Shown here: in pieces, positions 25,177-32,711 of the stretch
Position numbering within the stretch: position 1 is the stretch's first letter
How the letters are laid out: each line of letters opens with the position of its first letter
From: an uncultured Tateyamaria sp.
Lineage (GTDB): Bacteria; Pseudomonadota; Alphaproteobacteria; Rhodobacterales; Rhodobacteraceae
Direction: 5' to 3'
DNA length: 64,000 bases
NCBI RefSeq assembly: GCF_947504105.1
Contig: NZ_CANNGP010000011.1
Coordinates: 40,187-104,186, forward strand
Notes under the pieces: model-generated
Told to the model about the DNA's origin: nothing
The model's input: the letters and a program-made list of their open reading frames with translations, nothing else
The model's database searches: none
Made by a program: the position numbers and the translations under genes

Positions 25177-25791
25177 ATGGATCGCTACGATCACCTGATG
25201 TTCACCGATGCAGTGAAGGCGCTGCAAGAGGCAGACGGATCTGCCGACATGTACGCGCGCAGCTACGGCCCGCGCACGCATGCCCTTTCAGCGGACGAGG
25301 TGGCTTTCGTCACATCGCGCACCTCTTTCTACATCGCGACTGTGTCCGAGACCGGATGGCCCTACATCCAGCATCGGGGCGGGCCTTCGGGCTTTCTCAA
25401 TGTACTCGATGACCACACGCTCGCTTTTGCGGACTATCGTGGCAACAAGCAGCACATCAGCGAAGGCAACCTTGCAGGCGATGATCGCGTGTCGCTGTTC
25501 CTGATGGACTACCCGCGCAAGGCGCGGATGAAGCTGCAAGGGCGGGCGACATTTGTGCAGGCGCAGGACAACCCTGATCTTGCCGGACAACTGGCCGTGG
25601 AAGGGCAAGGCCGTGTTGAACGATTGGTGACAATCAGGCTTGAGGCCTTCGACTGGAATTGTCCTCAATTCATAACGCCGCGTTTTGATGCGGCCGAAAT
25701 TGCGCAACTGGTTGGCCCGGAGATGGACAAGCTAACCGCGCGAATTGCTGAATTGGAAATCGAGAACGCGAAGCTGAAAGGGCAAGGATGA
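25177..25791 (+). CDS. Pyridoxamine 5'-phosphate oxidase family flavin-binding protein
   Basis: A 204-residue split-barrel protein. HALSADEVAFVTSRTSFYIA, TVSETGWPYIQHRGGPSGFL, LAFADYRGNKQHISEGNLAG and DDRVSLFLMDYPRKARMKLQ match the FMN-binding barrel of PNPOx-like proteins. A Gln/Glu-rich tail (TARIAELEIENAKL) forms a short coiled coil. Members bind FMN, F420 or haem and often reduce small molecules or scavenge peroxides; here a flavin-dependent redox step is possible. It lies 3 bp after the tandem SnoaL gene and overlaps the next start by 4 bp. Confidence 0.85.
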   Translation: MDRYDHLMFTDAVKALQEADGSADMYARSYGPRTHALSADEVAFVTSRTSFYIATVSETGWPYIQHRGGPSGFLNVLDDHTLAFADYRGNKQHISEGNLAGDDRVSLFLMDYPRKARMKLQGRATFVQAQDNPDLAGQLAVEGQGRVERLVTIRLEAFDWNCPQFITPRFDAAEIAQLVGPEMDKLTARIAELEIENAKLKGQG

Positions 25792-26324
25792 CCGATCTGT
25801 ACCGTGCCGCCGAACGCCTGATGGGGATGCAGGATGCCGATTGGCGGCGTCACGCAAATCCGTTGAGCGTTTGGACGCGGTTCTCGTGCCTGCCGTTGAT
25901 TGTTTTGGCTATCTACGCCCGCCAGTGGATTGGCGGGTGGTGCGTACCGCTGATCTTGCTCGCGATAGCTTGGACATGGATCAATCCGCGCGCCTTTCCG
26001 CCACCCACCGATTTCGGATCTTGGGCGTCGCGTGGCACTTTGGGCGAACGCATCTTTCTGGCCCGCGGCCAATATGAGGTTCCAGCCCATCACATGCGTG
26101 CGGCCAATGTGCTGACGACGTTGGCCGCTTTGGGGGTGTTGCCACTCATTTACGGCCTGATCTTTTTGAACCCGTGGGCCGCAGCTCTTGGTTTGGTCGC
26201 GACCATCCTGCCCAAGGTCTGGTTCGTCGACCGTATGGTCTGGGTCCACGCTGACATCACCAATACCACACCGGGCGATCCGTTGTTCGATCCAACCCTT
26301 CCACATGAAAGGACCCCCATATGA
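25788..26324 (+). CDS. Membrane protein of unknown function (DUF6653-like)
   Basis: A 178-residue integral membrane protein with about four hydrophobic segments: WTRFSCLPLIVLAIYARQWI, CVPLILLAIAWTWI, TLAALGVLPLIYGLIFLNPW and AALGLVATILPKVWFVDRM. The soluble link holds INPRAFPPPTDFGSWASRGT and FLARGQYEVPAHHMRA. I think it matches DUF6653, a family without known function. It has no transporter motif. Encoded between the flavin protein and the bicupin with overlaps on both sides, so it is part of the operon and could anchor or assist one of those enzymes at the membrane; this is a guess. Confidence 0.75.
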   Translation: MTDLYRAAERLMGMQDADWRRHANPLSVWTRFSCLPLIVLAIYARQWIGGWCVPLILLAIAWTWINPRAFPPPTDFGSWASRGTLGERIFLARGQYEVPAHHMRAANVLTTLAALGVLPLIYGLIFLNPWAAALGLVATILPKVWFVDRMVWVHADITNTTPGDPLFDPTLPHERTPI

Positions 26325-27286
26325 CCCCCGCCGAGATGGAGCCGCGCATCGTGCGTTACGGCGACCTGATGCCCTGCAAGACCGCGTTCATCGATGCGCA
26401 CACGCCGGGTTCGGACCAAAAGGAAAACTTCACCATCATCGGCGGTGGTGTGTCGGAAAGCCCGGACCAGCACGTGCACATATCGATTCCGCATGGCTTC
26501 AACATCGGAGCCGCAGGCCAGCCGCCGAAGTGCCGGAACTCCTTGCACAGCCACCGTACGGCCGAGGTGTTCTTTGTCCTGTCTGGCCGCTGGCGTTTTT
26601 TCTGGGGTCGTTGGGGGGATGCGGGCGAAGTAATCCTTGAAGAAGGCGACATCATCAACATTCCCACGGGCATCTTTCGCGGGTTCGAGAACATCGGCAC
26701 CGACTACGGAATGATCATGGCGATCCTTGGCGGTGATGACGCGGGAGGCGGCGTGATCTGGGCGCCGCAGGTCATTGAGGATGCCACCGATCACGGTCTG
26801 GTGCTGGGCGAAAACGGCAGTCTATATGACAACAAGAAAGGCGAAAGCCTGCCCGATGGTGTAAAACCGATGCCGCTTCTGACGGACGAAGAGCTGAAAG
26901 AGTATCCCGAGATGTCCCCTATGCAGGTCGTGGGTATGGGCGTGCGCCGGTATTGGGACATTGTGTGCCTTGCCAAGGATGCGCCGTGCAAGGTGATCGG
27001 CGAGACGGGCATCATCCGTGACAAGCCTGGGTTCGAGGTGGATCTTATCACCCGTTCCAGCGCCAAGGATACGATGCATACTCATGACAAACCTTCTGTC
27101 CTGATGCCCATGCGTGGACATTGGCGTGTGACGTGGGATGGCGGACACACGACGCTGGCCCCAGGCGACACGATGAGCATGCCGGAAAGCCTGCCGCACA
27201 GTGTTGTGCCCTCGATGACCGGCGAGGCGTCACTCTACCACATCGTTGGTACCGATGATCCCGCTGGCCCCACCTGGATGGGATAA
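26321..27286 (+). CDS. Bicupin protein
   Basis: A 321-residue protein with two cupin barrels. In cupin 1 (about 65-140) NSLHSHRTAEVFFVLSGRWR gives the HxH and Glu metal ligands, and GDIINIPTGIFRGFENI the second motif. In cupin 2 (about 235-310) DTMHTHDKPSVLMPMRGHWR gives His ligands, with GDTMSMPESLPHSVVPSM bearing the last His. It probably binds a divalent metal. Bicupins include dioxygenases, isomerases, oxalate decarboxylases and gentisate-like enzymes, and I cannot choose. It overlaps the membrane-protein gene by ATGA and the methyltransferase gene by TAATG. Confidence 0.85.
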   Translation: MTPAEMEPRIVRYGDLMPCKTAFIDAHTPGSDQKENFTIIGGGVSESPDQHVHISIPHGFNIGAAGQPPKCRNSLHSHRTAEVFFVLSGRWRFFWGRWGDAGEVILEEGDIINIPTGIFRGFENIGTDYGMIMAILGGDDAGGGVIWAPQVIEDATDHGLVLGENGSLYDNKKGESLPDGVKPMPLLTDEELKEYPEMSPMQVVGMGVRRYWDIVCLAKDAPCKVIGETGIIRDKPGFEVDLITRSSAKDTMHTHDKPSVLMPMRGHWRVTWDGGHTTLAPGDTMSMPESLPHSVVPSMTGEASLYHIVGTDDPAGPTWMG

Positions 27287-27885
27287 TGACTGACCCCGAT
27301 GATATCCGCGGCGTCTATGACCGTCAGGCGGCGGTCTACGACGCGCAACGCTCGCGCGCACTGTTCGAGGCGCGCTGGCTGGCGCGGTTCGCCGTTGGAC
27401 TAGCACCTGGCGCACGGGTTCTGGACCTTGGCTGCGGCACGGGCGAGCCGATCGCCCGCTGGTTCAAGGCCGAGGGGTTTGACGTAACGGGCGTCGATTT
27501 TTCCCAACCGATGCTCGACATCGCCCGTTCTCGCTGGCCCGACGGGGATTGGCGGCAGGGTGATATGCGCGACTTCGATTTGGGTGAGCGTTTCGATGGC
27601 GTCATCGCGTGGAACAGCTTTTTCCATCTAACCGAAAGTGACCATCGGGATTGTATCGCGCGTATGGCGCAGCACCTTGAGGACAATGGCGTGCTAATGC
27701 TTACGGTTGGCCCGGATGCGGGCGAAGTGCAGGGGACCGTCGGTGGTGAACCCGTGTTCCATGCCTCCTTGTCGCCTGCCGATTATGCCACGTGCCTTGA
27801 GGCAAATGGCTTGCGTCTGACCGGCTTTTTAGCCGAAGACCCCGAGACCAACCGCCATTCTGTCCTGATGGCGCGCAAGACTTGA
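27286..27885 (+). CDS. Class I SAM-dependent methyltransferase
   Basis: A 199-residue small-molecule methyltransferase with the Rossmann-like core: RVLDLGCGTGEPIARWFKAE is motif I binding SAM, VTGVDFSQPMLDIARSRW is motif II with the acidic residue, and WRQGDMRDFDLGERFDGVIA is the post-motif. The C-terminal half is MLTVGPDAGEVQGTVGGEPV. Such proteins methylate N, O or S of small substrates. It lies between the bicupin (one-base overlap) and the MetE-like gene (11 bp), suggesting a methyl-group step in the pathway, though which direction is unclear. Confidence 0.87.
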   Translation: MTDPDDIRGVYDRQAAVYDAQRSRALFEARWLARFAVGLAPGARVLDLGCGTGEPIARWFKAEGFDVTGVDFSQPMLDIARSRWPDGDWRQGDMRDFDLGERFDGVIAWNSFFHLTESDHRDCIARMAQHLEDNGVLMLTVGPDAGEVQGTVGGEPVFHASLSPADYATCLEANGLRLTGFLAEDPETNRHSVLMARKT

Positions 27886-27896
27886 AGGAGACCGTC

Positions 27897-29021
27897 ATGC
27901 CTGTCACCACCACCCATGTGGGATCATTACCCCGCACACAAAAGGTCGTCGACTTCATCTTTGCCCGTGAGCGGGAAGAAGCATATGATCAAGCTGCATT
28001 TGATGCGGCGATGGCTGATGCCGTGGATGACACCGTCGCCAAGCAGGTGGCGGCGGGTGTGGATATCGTCAGCGATGGCGAGACGTCCAAGATCAGCTAC
28101 GCGACCTACGTCAAGGACCGCTATACCGGTTTTTCTGGCGACAGCCCGCGCAATGCACCTGCGGACCTCAAGCAGTTCCCGAGTTTTCTCAAGCGTTTGG
28201 CCGATGATGGTGGCACGCCGAAGTATGCGCGGCCCATGTGTACGGGCGAGGTGCAGAGCAAAGGGCAGGGCGAGCTGGAAAAGGACATCGCCAACCTCAA
28301 GGCAGCAATGGCCAAGCATGGGGTCGAACGCGGTTTCATGAACGCGGCCTCACCCGGTGTGATCTCGCTTTTTCTGCAAAACGACTTCTATCCGACCCGT
28401 GACGCCTATCTCGGGGCCCTCGCGGATGCGATGAAAGCGGAATATGAAACCATCGTGGGCGCTGGGCTGGACCTTCAACTCGACTGCCCCGACCTTGCCC
28501 TGTCGCGGCACATGCTGTTCAACGATTTGAGCGATGCGGAGTTCATCAAGATCGCCGATGCCCATGTTGAGGCGCTGAACCACGCCCTGTCCGATGTCCC
28601 TGCTGAGAAGGTCCGCATACACATCTGTTGGGGCAACTATGAAGGCCCGCACACCTGCGATATCGCAATGAACACGGTGTTTCCGACGCTGATGTCCACC
28701 AAAGCGCGTTATTTGCTGTTCGAAACCTCGAACCCGCGCCATGCGCATGAATGGACGGTGTTCCGTGATCGCAAAACTGAAATTCCCGACGGCAAGGTGC
28801 TGGTACCCGGTGTCGTGGATACCACCACCAACTTTGTCGAGCACCCCCAGGTCGTTGCGCAACGGATCGAACGGTTCACTGGCATCGTCGGATTGGACCG
28901 CGTGATTGCCGGCAGTGACTGTGGCTTTGGCACGTTTGCAGGCTTTGGGTCGGTTGATCCCGAGATTGCCTATGCCAAGCTCACTGCCCTCAGCGAAGGT
29001 GCGGCGATGGTGAAAGGTTAA
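27897..29021 (+). CDS. MetE-like (cobalamin-independent) zinc methyltransferase
   Basis: A 374-residue single-barrel relative of the C-terminal domain of cobalamin-independent methionine synthase, here without the N-terminal half. THVGSLPRTQKVVDFIFARE is the conserved start. Zinc ligands are visible: His and Cys in RIHICWGNYEGPHTC, Glu in LLFETSNPRHAHEW and Cys in AGSDCGFGTFAGFGSV. Members of this stand-alone family move methyl or alkyl groups between thiols and other acceptors. An AAGGAG box six bases before the ATG at 27897 decides that start over the ATG at 27882. It could demethylate the imported substrate or transfer an alkyl group. It lies 11 bp after the SAM methyltransferase. Confidence 0.87.
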   Translation: MPVTTTHVGSLPRTQKVVDFIFAREREEAYDQAAFDAAMADAVDDTVAKQVAAGVDIVSDGETSKISYATYVKDRYTGFSGDSPRNAPADLKQFPSFLKRLADDGGTPKYARPMCTGEVQSKGQGELEKDIANLKAAMAKHGVERGFMNAASPGVISLFLQNDFYPTRDAYLGALADAMKAEYETIVGAGLDLQLDCPDLALSRHMLFNDLSDAEFIKIADAHVEALNHALSDVPAEKVRIHICWGNYEGPHTCDIAMNTVFPTLMSTKARYLLFETSNPRHAHEWTVFRDRKTEIPDGKVLVPGVVDTTTNFVEHPQVVAQRIERFTGIVGLDRVIAGSDCGFGTFAGFGSVDPEIAYAKLTALSEGAAMVKG

Positions 29022-29024
29022 CTC

Positions 29025-29717
29025 ATGGAAGACGCGCTGCACGACCTTTTGAAATCGGTCGATACACCTACGGTTTGCAACGCGATCGAAGTCGCGCAGG
29101 GTAAGCGCGGCTTTAACGCGTTCACGCGTGGCACCCTGCTTGCCTCGGACCCTGATGGTGTGATGGTCGGCTATGCCCGCACTGCCCGCATCCGTGCACT
29201 GGCCCAGCCAACAGAAGCGCCGGAGGTGATCAAGGCGCGGCGTATGGCGTACTACAAATACATGTCTGAAGGAGATCGCCCCTCGGTTTGTGTCGTGCAG
29301 GACCTCGACGTTCCAAACGCCATCGGTGCCTACTGGGGCGAGGTGAATACGAATATTCACAGGGCATTTGGCCTCTCCGGCACGCTCACTGACGGTGTGA
29401 TGCGGGATCTCGGCGATTTGGCGGAGGGCTATCCGGTTGTTGCAGGTTCCATAGGTCCAAGCCACGGCTTCGTGCATGTGGTCGACTATGATCAGCCCGT
29501 TCGCATTCGTGGTCTCGATATCCAACCAGGCGATTTGGTGCATGCCGATCGGCACGGCGCAGTTGTGGTGCCGGTGGATGTGACGCCCAAGCTGGCAAAT
29601 GCCATCGCGTCGCTTATGCGGTCTGAGAAAACTGTGTTCGATGCGGTAAAAGGCAAGCGGATCAGCTTCGAGGACTTTGAAATCGCCTGGACCGCATTCG
29701 AGGCTGCGCGCACATGA
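29025..29717 (+). CDS. RraA-like family protein (HMG/CHA aldolase or lyase type)
   Basis: A 230-residue protein of the RraA/4-hydroxy-4-methyl-2-oxoglutarate aldolase fold. SVDTPTVCNAIEV, YWGEVNTNIHRAFGLSGTLT, DGVMRDLGDLAEGYPVVAGS and GDLVHADRHGAVVVPVDV match; the Arg and Asp of DGVMRD are the metal and substrate residues expected of class II pyruvate aldolases. It could split a keto acid to give pyruvate or oxaloacetate plus a smaller acid, the natural last step of a catabolic path. It lies 3 bp after the MetE-like gene and overlaps the next by 4 bp. Confidence 0.86.
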   Translation: MEDALHDLLKSVDTPTVCNAIEVAQGKRGFNAFTRGTLLASDPDGVMVGYARTARIRALAQPTEAPEVIKARRMAYYKYMSEGDRPSVCVVQDLDVPNAIGAYWGEVNTNIHRAFGLSGTLTDGVMRDLGDLAEGYPVVAGSIGPSHGFVHVVDYDQPVRIRGLDIQPGDLVHADRHGAVVVPVDVTPKLANAIASLMRSEKTVFDAVKGKRISFEDFEIAWTAFEAART

Positions 29718-30244
29718 TACGCTGGGCGGCGACATTTGCGCTGCTATGTTTGCCAGCAATGACACATGCGCAAACCCTCGATCTAGACCCCAAATGGGAG
29801 TACGTGGCCGATACGGTCATGGGCGGTGTCTCGAAAGGGCAGGCTGTTCACGGCGTGATTCAGAGCCAAGACGCTACGCGCCTGATTGGTACCGTGTCCC
29901 TCGACAACAATGGCGGCTTCGTTCAGATCGCGTTCGACCTTGCCGAGGGGGAGGTTTTCGATGCCAGCGCGTTCACCGGTATCGCGCTCGATGTGTACGG
30001 CAACGGTGAAACCTATGATCTGCGCTTGCGTACCGATGCCCTGACACAGCCATGGCAATCATTCAGGACCGATTTCACCGCACCCGCGGAGTGGACAATG
30101 ATCAAAGTTCCCTTCGCCGCATTCAGCGCACACCGGACAGATGCCACATTTAACGCGGCAAGATTGCGCCGCGTGGGCATCCTCGCCATCGGGCGCGAGA
30201 TGCAGGCAGACATCGCAGTGTCGGGTGTGCGCCTGTATCGCTAG
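29714..30244 (+). CDS. Exported CIA30-domain protein
   Basis: A 176-residue protein with an N-terminal signal peptide (IRWAATFALLCLPAMTHAQT) followed by a CIA30-like beta-sandwich: WEYVADTVMGGVSKGQAVHG, IGTVSLDNNGGFVQIAFDLA, TGIALDVYGNGETYDLRL and WTMIKVPFAAFSAHRTDA. CIA30 proteins in bacteria resemble carbohydrate-binding sandwiches and have no agreed role. It is the only exported product in the enzyme part of the operon, so it may bind the substrate outside the cytoplasm. Its start overlaps the RraA stop; its stop shares a CTAG with the convergent dehydratase gene. Confidence 0.8.
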   Translation: MIRWAATFALLCLPAMTHAQTLDLDPKWEYVADTVMGGVSKGQAVHGVIQSQDATRLIGTVSLDNNGGFVQIAFDLAEGEVFDASAFTGIALDVYGNGETYDLRLRTDALTQPWQSFRTDFTAPAEWTMIKVPFAAFSAHRTDATFNAARLRRVGILAIGREMQADIAVSGVRLYR

Positions 30245-31473
30245 TCGCGCGGGGCAGGGGCGCCTCCTTCGAAGTTGTTTCCCTGTTCATAATCGCAAGG
30301 CGCGTCCCGCATCTGCAGATGCAGTCCGTCGCCAGTATATGGATGTGCGCGGGCCAGACCCTCGTCTACCTCAATGCCGAGACCGGGAGCTTCGGGCGGA
30401 GTGATAAACCCACCTTCGACGCGAATACTCCCCTTAATCAGTTGGTCATGGAACCGCGTCTCGATCGTTTCGCACATCAACAGGTTCGGGATCGAGGCAG
30501 CCAGATGAATGTTTGCGGCCCATTCTACGGGCCCTGCATAGAGATGCGGGGCCATCTGTGCGTTATAGGCTTCGGCCATGGCCGCGACCTTCTTCATTTC
30601 CCATATGCCACCGGCACGACCCAAAGCCGGTTGCAGGATGGTGGCGGCACCGCTGCGCAAGACGGGCGCGAACTCTGCCTTGGTGGTGAGCCGTTCGCCG
30701 GTGGCAACGGGAATGCGCACCGCGCGCGCCACCTTGGCCATCTCTTCGACCGCATCCGGCGGGATCGGCTCTTCAAACCATAGTGGTGAGTACGGTTCCA
30801 ACGCCTGCCCAAGCCGTATCGCGCCCGCTGTGGTGAACTGTCCGTGGGTGCCAAACAGTAGATCAGCCTGGTCTCCCACGGCCTCTCGGATCGCTTTGCA
30901 GAACGCCACGGATTGCGAGATGTCCCGCATTCCCGGCATATGTCCACCACGCATGGTATAGGGGCCTGCCGGGTCAAACTTCACGGCGGTGTAGCCGCGA
31001 TTCACACAATCCAGGGCAGCTTCGGCGGCCATCTCGGGCGATGTCCAGAACGCATCGAGCCCATGATGGGGCAGAGGATACAGGTAGGTATAGGCCCGGA
31101 TGCGGTCATTTATCCGACCGCCCAACAGCGCCCAGACAGGTCGCTCGCGCGCCTTGCCGAGAATGTCCCAGCACGCAATCTCAAGGCCCGAGAACGCCCC
31201 CATGACGGTCAGATCTGGCCGCTGGGTAAAGCCCGAAGAATAGGCCCGGCGGAACATCAGCTCGATGTTTTCCGCGCTTTCCCCACGCATGTGCCGGTTA
31301 AAGACATCCTCGATGACGGCCCGCATCGCTTCCGGTCCAACGGACGAGGCATAGCATTCGCCCCACCCGACAATCCCGTCATCGGTCGTGACCTTGACCA
31401 GGATCCAGTACCTGCCACCCCAACCGGGTGCCGGGGGGGCTGTAACGATGATATCGAGGTCCTTGAGTTTCAT
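30241..31473 (-). CDS. Mandelate racemase/muconate lactonizing (enolase superfamily) dehydratase-like enzyme
   Basis: A 410-residue enolase-superfamily enzyme with the N-terminal capping domain (WGGRYWILVKVTTDDGIVGW) and the TIM barrel. Metal and base residues are in GYTAVKFDPAGPYT, DLLFGTHGQFTTAGAIRL, LWFEEPIPPDAVEEM and VATGERLTTKAEF, with His in MAPHLYAGPVEWAANIHLA. Most such enzymes dehydrate or cycloisomerise sugar acids. THGQF resembles the DFHGR-type site of galactonate/gluconate dehydratases. The ATG at 31471-31473 is preferred over the upstream one. Convergent with the CIA30 gene. Substrate unknown. Confidence 0.88.
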   Translation of the reverse strand: MKLKDLDIIVTAPPAPGWGGRYWILVKVTTDDGIVGWGECYASSVGPEAMRAVIEDVFNRHMRGESAENIELMFRRAYSSGFTQRPDLTVMGAFSGLEIACWDILGKARERPVWALLGGRINDRIRAYTYLYPLPHHGLDAFWTSPEMAAEAALDCVNRGYTAVKFDPAGPYTMRGGHMPGMRDISQSVAFCKAIREAVGDQADLLFGTHGQFTTAGAIRLGQALEPYSPLWFEEPIPPDAVEEMAKVARAVRIPVATGERLTTKAEFAPVLRSGAATILQPALGRAGGIWEMKKVAAMAEAYNAQMAPHLYAGPVEWAANIHLAASIPNLLMCETIETRFHDQLIKGSIRVEGGFITPPEAPGLGIEVDEGLARAHPYTGDGLHLQMRDAPCDYEQGNNFEGGAPAPRD

Positions 31474-31497
31474 CCTAAAGTCCCTCTTCTCTGTTTC

Positions 31498-31542
31498 AAA
31501 AAATCCCGGGGGCGAGGCCAAAGGCCGAGGGGGCTGGCCCCC
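31498..31542 (-). repeat. Dispersed GC-rich repeat, copy 5
   Basis: GGGGGCTGGCCCCC (31529-31542) and CGAGGCCAAAGGCCGAG (31514-31530) form two GC-rich hairpins, followed on the minus strand by CCCCGGGATTTTTTG. It starts at the stop of the zinc dehydrogenase gene and could terminate it. Confidence 0.6.
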
Positions 31543-32637
31543 TTACGACCTGTCAAACAGGATCACGTTTCGTCTTGCCGCGCCCGATTTCGTATCTGCG
31601 ATCGCTTCATTGATTTGATCCAGAGACCACCGCCTGGAAATCAAACTGTCCAACTGCAATCGGCCCTGCTGATAAAGATCCACCATCCACGGGATATCGC
31701 GCTGGATGACCACGTCACCCATCTTGGATCCGACCATGCCTTGACCAATTGCTGCCAGAATGACGGGTTCATATGTGGCGGTATCGCCGGAATGGGGCAT
31801 ACCGACCATGACAACCTTGCCACCGCGACCCAGATACTTGGGTGCCTGCTCATAGGCAGGAATGGCGCCGACGGTGACAATAACCGCCTCGGCACCTTTG
31901 CCGCCAAGGGCCTTGTAGCTGGCGCGCCACGGCGATTTGCCAGTTGCCAATACACCATGCGTTGCGCCAAAGGCCTTGGCGTCCTCCAACTTCTCCTCGG
32001 TCATATCAACAGCGACGATGCGACGGGCGCCTGCTATGCGCGCGCCTTGAATGGCATTCAAGCCGACGCCACCCGCTCCAATGACAACAACATCTTGACC
32101 GGCGCGCAGACCGGCTGCATTTACCACGGCACCGACCCCGGTAATGACACCGCACGCGATCAGGCTTGCCGCCTCTTTCGAGATGTCGGGCGCAATCTTC
32201 ACCAACTGCTTCTGATCCACAACGACCTTCTCGGCAAAGGCCCCGCAGGCCATCGCCTGATGCAGCTTGCCATCGTCGGCAGTGCGGATCGGACCCTTGT
32301 CCCCGTCGTAGGGCGTCTCGCACACCGTTGGTTTGCCGCTGGCACAGGAAGGACACGTGCCGCAAGCCCGGATCAAAGTCACAACTACACTGTCGCCCTC
32401 TGACAGGCCCACCACGCCGGGACCGGCTGCGCTCACCACACCCGCGGCTTCATGCCCGTAAACGGCAGGCAGGCTGCCGCCCCAGGCCCCATCGGCATAG
32501 GAGATATCGGAATGACAGATTGCAACGGCATCAAGCGTGACCTCGACCTCGCCCGTTTCAGGCGCGCGGATCAGAATGTCCTCAACCACAAGGGGCGTAC
32601 CGAATTCATGGCACACAGCGGCTTTGATTGTTTGCAT
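31543..32637 (-). CDS. Zinc-dependent alcohol dehydrogenase (medium chain, class III-like)
   Basis: A 364-residue MDR enzyme. Catalytic zinc ligands are Cys in VAICHSDISYADG, the His-Glu of YGHEAAGVV, and Cys in LIACGVITGVGAVV. The structural zinc loop has four cysteines in RACGTCPSCASGKPTVC. NAD binding is VVVIGAGGVGLNAIQGARIA with VAVD following, indicating NAD use. The overall pattern, including IACGVITG, is near glutathione-dependent formaldehyde and NDMA-dependent dehydrogenases. It may oxidise a terminal alcohol or formaldehyde from demethylation. The ATG at 32635-32637 is preferred to the one at 32694. It precedes the dehydratase gene on the same strand. Confidence 0.9.
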   Translation of the reverse strand: MQTIKAAVCHEFGTPLVVEDILIRAPETGEVEVTLDAVAICHSDISYADGAWGGSLPAVYGHEAAGVVSAAGPGVVGLSEGDSVVVTLIRACGTCPSCASGKPTVCETPYDGDKGPIRTADDGKLHQAMACGAFAEKVVVDQKQLVKIAPDISKEAASLIACGVITGVGAVVNAAGLRAGQDVVVIGAGGVGLNAIQGARIAGARRIVAVDMTEEKLEDAKAFGATHGVLATGKSPWRASYKALGGKGAEAVIVTVGAIPAYEQAPKYLGRGGKVVMVGMPHSGDTATYEPVILAAIGQGMVGSKMGDVVIQRDIPWMVDLYQQGRLQLDSLISRRWSLDQINEAIADTKSGAARRNVILFDRS

Positions 32638-32711
32638 ATCCGTCCCTCTGCCTCTCTTTCCGGTGACGGTGACGCAGCAACAGTGCGCAGGCAAGTCGGA
32701 AAACGACAGAA

